DNA from: Penaeus vannamei
Taxonomy: Eukaryota; Arthropoda; Malacostraca; Decapoda; Penaeidae
DNA length: 15,000 bases
Direction: 5' to 3'
NCBI RefSeq assembly: GCF_042767895.1
Contig: NC_091564.1
Span: 40,397,062 to 40,412,061, forward strand
Made by a program: the position numbers and the translations under genes. Below are positions 9,303-15,000 of the stretch, piece by piece (position 1 is the first letter of the stretch; each line of letters opens with the position of its first letter). A model generated the notes under the pieces. The model was not told where the DNA came from, made no database searches, and saw only the letters and a list, made by a program, of their open reading frames with translations.

Positions 9303-9412
9303 TAGTAGTAGTAGTAGTATATATATGTGCGTGCGTGCGTGTGTGTGTGTGATATGTATATATGTATATTATATATGTATTAGTATGTATGTGTGTTATA
9401 TGTGTATTTATT
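9303..9412. repeat. Compound TAG / TATA / TGCG / GT microsatellite
   Basis: (TAG)n at about 9303-9319 passes into TATATATA, then (GTGC)n and (GT)n to about 9351, followed by imperfect TATGTATA repeats. Confidence 0.9.
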
Positions 9413-9470
9413 TGAATGAGAATGTTTGTATGTTTGTGTATTTTGTATTACGTTATAGCATGATTTTTCA

Positions 9471-9490
9471 TTCCTAATCCTTCTCGACAG
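9471..9490 (+). promoter_or_regulatory. Candidate 3' splice site
   Basis: CTAAT at 9474-9478 fits a branch point. It is followed by CCTTCTCGACAG ending at 9490. The T-rich stretch ATTTTTCATTCC lies just upstream. The branch-to-AG distance of about 13 nt is short but usable. The AG is followed by GTATGTG, so the same spot also resembles a donor (CAG|GTATGT); the upstream pyrimidine tract favours the acceptor reading. Confidence 0.5.
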
Positions 9491-9573
9491 GTATGTGCTA
9501 CACGAGCAGAGCCTCTGGTTTCAGCAACGTTATTTAGGCGATAAGGATGATCGCCGTGTTTGGGAAAGCCAAG
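9491..9573 (+). CDS. Candidate internal coding exon, unknown protein
   Basis: An 83-nt open segment is bounded by an acceptor (CGACAG at 9490) and a good donor (CCAAG|GTCAGT at 9574). In the open frame it encodes 27 residues, from YVLHEQSLWFQQRYLG to DKDDRRVWESQ. Entry needs two bases from the upstream exon (G at 9491 is a third codon position) and exit leaves one base. The composition (W, H, Y, Q, D, R mixed) is protein-like and contrasts sharply with the pure CT tract that begins about 15 nt after the donor. I did not recognise a family. It joins in phase to the candidate exon at 13042. It joins to the exon at 4081 only if the alternative donor at 4149 is used, giving the junction ..DYIM|YVLHEQ... 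This is the best-supported coding signal in the window. Confidence 0.5.
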
Positions 9574-9579
9574 GTCAGT

Positions 9580-10104
<525 letters not shown>

Positions 10105-10435
10105 CTGTGTTTATTTATTTCTATATTAATATCTTTGTTGGTGTTGTATGCATATGGCCATGACCGTAAATAGATTTACACATCGGTATGTGTCCATAAT
10201 TTCCAAACTCCATTTCTCGAAGGAGCTTCCCATTCTCTTTAGACCCCGGCCGCGTGTTCGCCCGAGGCCCTCCGCTTCCTCCTGTTCGGGAAGGGGCGGC
10301 CGTCGCTGCGTGCATGTTTCGGGATGAGGTCGGGTCGGAGAGGGAGGAGAGTCTCTCAGCTGTTGTCACTTCGGCGAGAACGAGCGAGATTTTAAAAGTC
10401 CAGTTCCCTCCCACCGGCCCGTGGAATGTGTACGG
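10105..10435. other. Unique DNA with a possible but weak exon from 10243
   Basis: TTCCCATTCTCTTTAG ending at 10242 is a reasonable acceptor. The frame after it (PGRVFARGPPLPPVREGAA, then VAACMFRDE) stays open into the G-rich minisatellite and is in phase with the exit of the exon at 9573. No good donor is visible; GATGAG|GTCGGG at about 10329 is weak. The minus strand is also open here, which lowers the value of the observation. Not called as a CDS. Confidence 0.25.
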
Positions 10436-10678
10436 GCGGGGTGGTGTGTGGGCGGGGAGGGTTGGGTTTTGGGTGGGCGGGGTGCAGAGAGGGCGGGGTA
10501 CAGGGTGGGCAGGGAGGGCGGGGTGCAGGGTGGGCAGGGAGGGCGGGGTACAGGGTGGGCAGGGAGGGCGGGGTACAGGGTGGGTTTTGGGTGGGCGGGG
10601 TGCAGGGTGGGGTTTTGGGTGGGCGGGGTGCAGGGTGGGCAGGGAGGGCGGGGTATAGGGTGGGCAGGGTGGGCGGAG
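10436..10678. repeat. G-rich minisatellite, 25-bp unit
   Basis: Units such as CGGGGTGCAGGGTGGGCAGG plus GAGGG recur every 25 bp (for example from 10494 and 10519). A variant GGGTTTTGGGTGGGCGGGG is interspersed near 10453, 10582 and 10612. Each unit has at least four runs of three or more G, so the plus strand is a strong G-quadruplex candidate. The proline-rich minus frame (TPPSLPTLYPALPAHP) is a product of the repeat. Confidence 0.93.
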
Positions 10679-10825
10679 GTGCCGGGATGGGGGCTTTGTG
10701 GCCTCCTTTATGCGCAGACTTGTGCATTGAGTCGTCAGTCTCTCCATTCATATTTCTTCAGTGGCTGTCGAATTAAGGCCTTTGTCGTGTGTGCTTGTTT
10801 GCGTGGGCTTCTTTGTGCCTGGGCG

Positions 10826-10952
10826 AGGATGTGGGGCAGGAGGGAAGGAGGGAAGGAGGGCGGCCGGGGGAGAAATAGGGGGAATGGGAGAGAGAGAGAG
10901 AAAAAGCGAAAAGGGGGAGATGAGGGAGGGCGAGGAGGAAAGGCCGACTGAG
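10826..10952. repeat. Irregular purine-rich tract
   Basis: GGAGGGAAGGAGGGAAGGAGG passes into GAGAGAGAGAGAAAAAGCGAAAAGG. There is no fixed period. Confidence 0.7.
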
Positions 10953-11000
10953 GGACATCTCGCTTCTGTTTGCTTGGAGGATTTTGTCCCAATTTCATCC

Positions 11001-11096
11001 TGTCTGGTATTTGTTAGTATTTGTATTATGAATCGTACTTTTTCATTTTGTCTGGTATTTGTTAGTATTTCTATTATGAATCGTACTTTTTCTTAG
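11001..11096. repeat. 48-bp tandem duplication
   Basis: Two near-identical copies, 11001-11048 and 11049-11096, differ at single bases (TATTTGTATTATG versus TATTTCTATTATG). Each contains TGTCTGGTATTTGTTAG and ATGAATCGTACTTTTTC. The unit is a multiple of 3 and stays open on plus, but there is no other sign of coding. Confidence 0.92.
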
Positions 11097-11395
11097 TATT
11101 TTGAACCAATCGACGTAAACGAGGAAGCCTCAGTTGCCATGCATATGTCTCTTACCCGGAGACTCGTTCGCGGGCCGGGGGAACACACGCCCTCGGAAGC
11201 TTCTGGAATCCCCAGGGAAAGCCGGGGGATTATTTCGGGCGGCCGCGACATCCCCAGGGCGGCCACGAGGACACCCGCGATCGCCTCTTGAAGTAGGGAG
11301 GCTCGCCCGGGACGTATTACTACAGCAGGAGGAGAATGCCGTCGGGGGAGAGAGAGAGAGCAAGGGGTCCGTCTCCTCGGGTTTTGTCTGCAGGC
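11097..11395. other. GC-rich unique DNA, no supported gene
   Basis: CpG-containing sequence between two minisatellites. Frames on both strands are open (from about 11134 on plus, from 12085 on minus), so neither is informative. CCAAT occurs at about 11104. An acceptor-like GTTTTGTCTGCAG ends at about 11391, directly before the CTTC repeat. Confidence 0.4.
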
Positions 11396-11735
11396 GCCTT
11401 CGTTGGTGTCGCCGCCTCTTCTCTTCGTTGCCTCTTCTTCTCTTCGCTGCTTCTTATCTTCGCTGCTTCTTCTTCCCTTCGCTGTCTCTTCTTCTCTTCG
11501 CTGTCTCTTCTTCTCTTCGCTGTCTCCTCTTCTCTTCGCTGTCTCCTCTTCGCTGCTTCTTCTCTTCGCTGCCTCTTCTTCTCTTCGCTGCCTCTTCTTC
11601 TCTTCGTTGTCTCTTCTTCTCTTCGCTGTCTCTTCTTCTCTTCGCTGCCTCTTCTTCTCTTCGCTGTCTCTTCTTCTCTTCGCTGTCTCTTCTTCTCTTC
11701 GTTGCTTCATCTCTTCGCTGTCTCGTCGTCCCCTG
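11396..11735. repeat. 19-bp pyrimidine-rich minisatellite
   Basis: Units of TCTTCTTCTCTTCGCTGTC or close variants (CTGCC, CTGCT, TTGTC) repeat about 17 times, with some units shortened by 3-9 bp. Because 19 leaves remainder 1 on division by 3, every frame on a strand shows the same 19-residue periodicity: Ser-Leu-Phe-rich on plus and EEKKRQRREEETAKRRRDS on minus. A minus frame of about 330 codons (12085 to 11093) crosses it and is judged spurious. Confidence 0.93.
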
Positions 11736-11799
11736 TTTTTATTGCTCGTCCCGCCATGCCATCTTTTATCTCTCTTTCCCGTATCCGCCGCCCTCTTCC

Positions 11800-12030
11800 T
11801 CCTCCGCCCTGCAGGACGTGGGGGGCGGCGAGGGCGGCAGTCGGCTACTTCCGGCCGCTCTTTGAGAAAATGAGGGCGGCTCATCGAGCGTGGGCGCGCA
11901 TTGGAAGAGGAATGGGCGTGTGTAGTAGGCCAGCGCGACGGGCCTGGCCAGGGACAAAAAAAAAGCCCCCATCGCGGCTGGTGGGCGTGAACAGAACGGC
12001 TTAGAGGGCGTGGGCGTGGGCGTGGGCGGG
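11800..12030. promoter_or_regulatory. GC-rich block with clustered zinc-finger and ETS-type motifs
   Basis: GCGTGGGCG, the Egr/KLF-type consensus, occurs at 11888-11896 and as three overlapping copies at 12008-12016, 12014-12022 and 12020-12028. ACTTCCGG, an ETS core on the minus strand, is at 11847-11854. ATTGG (reverse CCAAT) lies at about 11900, and other GGGCGTG cores lie near 11924 and 11984. Density and spacing resemble a CpG promoter or enhancer. Direction is not decided; the TATA-like site at 12310 would favour plus. Confidence 0.35.
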
Positions 12031-12309
12031 CGCCTAGGAACAGCATCATTTGAGGAAACCCGAGAGCGAGATGAGGCCGTGCCAATGCATTGTAATCCCC
12101 CGCGATGCAGATTAAGGTTGTAAGGTGTCAAGTTTGGGGGGAGGGGATGGGGGAGGGGGAGGGGGAAGGGTTGAGAGGTAAGAAGGAAGAGAGGAGGGGG
12201 GGGGAGAGAAAGGGAGGGAGATTAAGGATAGAGCCATCGGGAACGCAGTGGAATTATTTTTTTGGAACGGGTTATCAGCCCACCGGCATTTCGTGGCAAA
12301 CTCGATCAA

Positions 12310-12317
12310 TATAAAAG
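12310..12317 (+). promoter_or_regulatory. Possible TATA box
   Basis: TATAAAAG is a textbook TATA match in a locally AT-rich stretch, followed by an A-rich run (12321-12342). No clear TCAGT initiator lies 25-35 bp downstream. It is 168 bp upstream of the small ORF at 12485. Confidence 0.3.
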
Positions 12318-12484
12318 CTAAAAAAAAAAAAAACAAAAAAAAACTGATAAGTAAGCGTTGATGTTGATGTTGACGTGCGTGGCTGCTGTGCAACAAAAGA
12401 TAAAAATAAAGCCCTTGCACTGCGACACAGGATTTCCTTGTGCACAGCATCGCTCTTCAAAGGGACAGGAAAGGCGCACCGACC

Positions 12485-12640
12485 ATGGCGACGCCGACCG
12501 CAGCATCACGGCCGGGTGGCGACAGCAGCAGCGGCGTCGTTGCGAGGACACGGCTAATGACGTACGCTGCCTCGGGGGCTATTTCGGGGTTGATCTTCAG
12601 CGCTCTCTCTCTCTCTCTCTCGCCGGACTTTTGGACTTAG
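12485..12640 (+). CDS. Possible small ORF, 51 codons, one hydrophobic segment
   Basis: The ATG at 12485 sits in ACCATGG, an ideal eukaryotic start context. The frame begins MATPTAASRPGGDSSSG, then has a hydrophobic stretch (LMTYAASGAISGLIFSALSL) that could span a membrane, and ends PDFWT at a TAG. The Ser-Leu part of that stretch comes from a short (CT)n (12602-12622), so the hydrophobicity is partly a repeat effect. The GC-rich motif block and the TATA-like site lie upstream. A GTG-started longer form is not needed. I recognise no homologue and see no poly(A) signal soon after the stop. It may be chance, a first exon, or a small protein gene; chance is the most likely of these. Confidence 0.2.
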   Translation: MATPTAASRPGGDSSSGVVARTRLMTYAASGAISGLIFSALSLSLSPDFWT

Positions 12641-13020
12641 GGGCTTAGGCGGGGGCGTGTTGGGGGTGATGAGGTTGATGTTGGGGCTGTTGGGGTGGGG
12701 TGGGGGGGCTGTAGGGCACGCGGGAACGCATAGCAGCGTGAAAGTTTCTGCACGAGACAGCACGTTGATTCGGCTGATTCAGGGGGGAGGGTAAGGCTTG
12801 GAGAGGGAGAGAGGGAGGGAGAGACAGACAGGCAGACGGACGGACGAATAGACAGACACAGACAGAGACGGAGAGAATATGAGGGAGGGGGTTTAGGCCG
12901 TAGGGAGACTTCCTTCCCCATTTTCGCTCCCTTGCTATTTTCCCCTCAACCGATTATTTCGCCCTCCCATTAATCCCGCTTTTCTCCCCCACCCCCCACC
13001 CCCCGTCGTCAGTTTAATCT
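12641..13020. other. Mixed low-complexity DNA with GACA/GACG repeat
   Basis: GGGGTTG-rich sequence to about 12715, then a purine stretch (12784-12825) passing into GACAGACAGGCAGACGGACG (12820-12870). Next comes a pyrimidine-rich stretch (12912-12996) with C6ACC blocks. That stretch leads into the acceptor ahead of 13042. No gene is supported. Confidence 0.5.
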
Positions 13021-13041
13021 TTTCCTCCTCGCTTCCTGCAG
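13013..13041 (+). promoter_or_regulatory. Candidate 3' splice site
   Basis: A TTAAT branch-like sequence (about 13014-13018) is followed by CTTTTCCTCCTCGCTTCCTG and AG at 13040-13041. The tract is long and free of internal AG. It is one of the two strongest acceptors in the window. Confidence 0.55.
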
Positions 13042-13138
13042 CCGCGGTGATGCAAGAGTCCCGAACCGCCGTAAGGAACGAGCAGTGTCTCGTGGACCAG
13101 CTCTTGCGACGTACACTTTCCACAGGATCCTCTTTAAG
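13042..13138 (+). CDS. Candidate coding exon, unknown protein
   Basis: After the acceptor, the frame that completes the one base left by the exon at 9573 reads A-AVMQESRTAVRNEQ, then CLVDQLLRRTLSTG, SSL: a helix-prone, protein-like segment ahead of the GA tract. Three ends are possible. GCC|GTAAGG at 13071 has a good intronic side and gives a 29-nt exon. TTTAAG|GTTTCC at 13139 is a weak donor, but its phase fits the candidate at 14038. In a second frame (C-CGC-GGT..., reading RGDARVPNRRKERAVSRG) the sequence stays open right through the GA tract to the near-perfect donor at 13634, giving a 592-nt alternative with long Gly-Glu and Arg-Glu runs. The first frame matches the upstream exon phase and the second does not. 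No family was recognised. Confidence 0.35.
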
Positions 13139-13139
13139 G

Positions 13140-13614
<475 letters not shown>

Positions 13615-13627
13615 TTGTCAGTGTCTC

Positions 13628-13640
13628 GGGCAGGTGAGTG
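13628..13640 (+). promoter_or_regulatory. Strong candidate 5' splice site
   Basis: GGGCAG|GTGAGTG with GT at 13634-13635 matches the U1 consensus at nearly every position. It follows the GA tract directly through the short unique link ATATTTGTCAGTGTCTCGGG. It is the best donor in the window, yet the only clear acceptor upstream is at 13041, which would force the GA tract into an exon. Confidence 0.45.
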
Positions 13641-14037
13641 TCCTGGCCGCCTAGGTGCCCACGCGCGTCCGCAATATGTTCACCTGTATATTTGGTACAG
13701 TTCTAACTCTTTAACCGCACGTTATCTTTGCTTTTTGCGGTTGCATAATATTTTAGGGGGAACTTGAATACGGGGCGAGTGTCTGGCAGACAGACGGACG
13801 TGCACCGGGGAAGTAAAAAGAGTTGCAACGTGTGATATAATTGTTTTTTGAGTAGTTATTTCCTGTGATATCATAGCCCAAAATAGCAGGTGAGGTCTTG
13901 GATCATTTTTTATTCATAACACACCCCGGAAGGACACAGCTGCAACGCAACACCTGTTTACGACCTCGCAGAGATGAGATCGGCGAGAACGTGAAAGTGT
14001 TCCAGTGCGAGCCGTGATGATAGTGACCTTTGCACAG

Positions 14038-14080
14038 TCAGCTGATTAGTATTATGGGGAGAGACCCTGTGTCTGTACAG
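14038..14080 (+). CDS. Candidate small internal exon, unknown protein
   Basis: CCTTTGCACAG (AG at 14036-14037) precedes a 43-nt segment ending TACAG|GTAGGG at 14081. In the open frame it reads QLISIMGRDPVSVQ with entry phase 2 and exit phase 0; the other two frames have stops. Its entry phase fits a 13138 exit of the exon at 13042. The polypyrimidine tract is short, so the acceptor is only fair. The segment is small enough for chance to explain the open frame. Confidence 0.25.
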
Positions 14081-14273
14081 GTAGGGTAGTTTGTTTTATC
14101 TTGCAATTAGACCTTGTTTTAATAGCTGCCAAAATGAATGACTATCGGTTAGGGTAATTAAGATTTACTTCGAGTCTAAAGAATATCAAAATCTGCAATA
14201 CCGAGATATAATATGCAATAACTTCGAATCAGTTGTCGACCCATGGCATACTGATGCATACCATGGCGGGATT

Positions 14274-14313
14274 ATCCGAACCTTCGTCCTTAAATCCGAA
14301 CCTTCGTCCTTGA
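14274..14313. repeat. 20-bp tandem duplication
   Basis: ATCCGAACCTTCGTCCTTAA (14274-14293) is followed at once by a copy ending TTGA (14294-14313), with a single difference. It is the only tandem repeat in the AT-richer right part before the CT tract. Confidence 0.93.
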
Positions 14314-14689
14314 ATTCATTATAAGATCTGAGTTTGACATAGAAGTGTGGGACTTGTCCTGAAATGTCGTAGAAACGTGCTTTCAGATATTGAGATACTC
14401 GTAAGTAGTCATCTAGCTTGTTCGACTGAAATCGCTATGACACATATTCGGAATTTCCATACCAGGGGGACGAGAAAGGACCTTGGGTTATGTATGATAA
14501 TACCTTAGTGATAATATGTACGGTGGTTTTTGCTCTCACATTTTTTACTAACTTGTATTACAAAAGCCGTCCGGTCTGTGAATCCGAATATGTTTTATAT
14601 TGTAGATAGTTTGTGGTGTTTGATTCACTCACATCTCTCGGTAATTAAAGTGTTACAGCATACGGAGACCGAGTAACCAAATTATGTTT

Positions 14690-14711
14690 TTTTCCCTCTG
14701 TTTTTTTTTAG
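14690..14711 (+). promoter_or_regulatory. Candidate 3' splice site next to a CT tract
   Basis: TTTTTTTCCCTCTG followed by T9 and AG at 14710-14711 is a strong pyrimidine tract and acceptor. The sequence after it (from 14712) is unique for only about 45 nt before the CT repeat. All three frames are open there, for example SLVGFGSECQLMHPP, so the exon itself cannot be judged. Confidence 0.35.
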
Positions 14712-14754
14712 ATTCGTTGGTGGGTTTCGGTTCAGAGTGTCAGCTCATGCATCC

Positions 14755-14756
<2 letters not shown>

Positions 14757-14804
<48 letters not shown>

Positions 14805-14912
14805 ATCTCTCTCTTTCTCTCCCTCTCCCTCTCCCTCTCCCTCCCTGCCTCTTCTCTCTCTCTCTCCCTCCCCTCCCTCTCCCCTCTCCCTCCCTCTCTC
14901 CCTTTCCCCCTT
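14757..14912. repeat. Pyrimidine tract with (CT)n core
   Basis: Pure (CT)n of about 19 units at 14757-14794, then imperfect CTTTCTCTCC and CCCTCTCC blocks, ending near a short (AC)n at 14920-14931. Confidence 0.95.
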
Positions 14913-15000
14913 TACACCTCACACACACACACTTCTGTAAATTTTTCAGGCATTTATTGCGTAAGGTTTTGAGTAGTATGTCGATGTCCATGAAAGGGTT

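Larger units (their letters stand above)
13641..14710. other. AT-richer unique DNA, mostly without visible features
   Basis: Normal-complexity sequence with a lower GC content than the rest of the window, apart from the 43-nt candidate at 14038. Another donor-like CAG|GTGAGG lies at about 13889. An imperfect inverted repeat with CCATGG arms (14241-14246 and 14261-14266) is present. No long frame is open on either strand, consistent with intron. Confidence 0.5.

Noticed and set aside
10121..10747. 208-codon minus frame with proline-rich start
   Set aside because: The proline-rich part is the complement of the 25-bp G-rich minisatellite, and the rest competes with an open plus frame.

Overview
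This is eukaryotic nuclear DNA and almost certainly not microbial. About half of it is low-complexity or tandemly repeated. No long open frame looks like an ordinary gene, and the coding signals that can be seen are short, splice-site-bounded exons. Long (GA)n, (CT)n and (AC)n microsatellites, many minisatellites and a CpG-dense unique block with no vertebrate-type CpG depletion suggest an invertebrate. A decapod crustacean or other arthropod fits best, but this is an inference from texture; no gene was recognised that fixes the taxon.

Layout. 1-490: G-rich purine minisatellite. 500-1860: CpG-dense unique DNA. 1865-2080: (AC)n and a decayed tail. 2085-2325: small GC-rich island. 2326-2800: purine tract ending in (GA)n. 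2800-4080: unique DNA, pyrimidine-rich in its second half, ending in a convincing 3' splice site. 4091-4192: candidate coding exon. 4200-5390: unique DNA with small tandem repeats, including a decayed 22-bp x5 array. 5391-9107: a 3.7-kb array of about 98 copies of a 38-bp unit. 9108-9490: short flank with a GT/AT microsatellite. 9491-9573: the best candidate exon in the window. 9574-10104: pyrimidine tract. 10105-13041: mixed unique DNA with 25-bp G-rich, 48-bp and 19-bp minisatellites, a GC-rich block with clustered zinc-finger and ETS-type motifs, and a possible small ORF behind a TATA box. 13042-13138: candidate exon. 13140-13610: GA tract. 13640-14710: AT-richer unique DNA with one more candidate exon. 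14757-14912: CT tract.

Interpretation. Four short plus-strand segments (about 4091, 9491, 13042 and 14038) have splice-like borders and non-repetitive open frames. The junctions from 9491-9573 to 13042-13138 and on to 14038-14080 keep the reading frame if the donors proposed here are used. The first junction fits only with an alternative donor inside the first exon. The simplest model is one plus-strand gene whose introns hold the repeat arrays, with the 38-bp array filling most of a roughly 5.3-kb intron. The encoded peptides were not recognised, so no function is assigned. No mobile element, tRNA, rRNA or CRISPR array could be supported.
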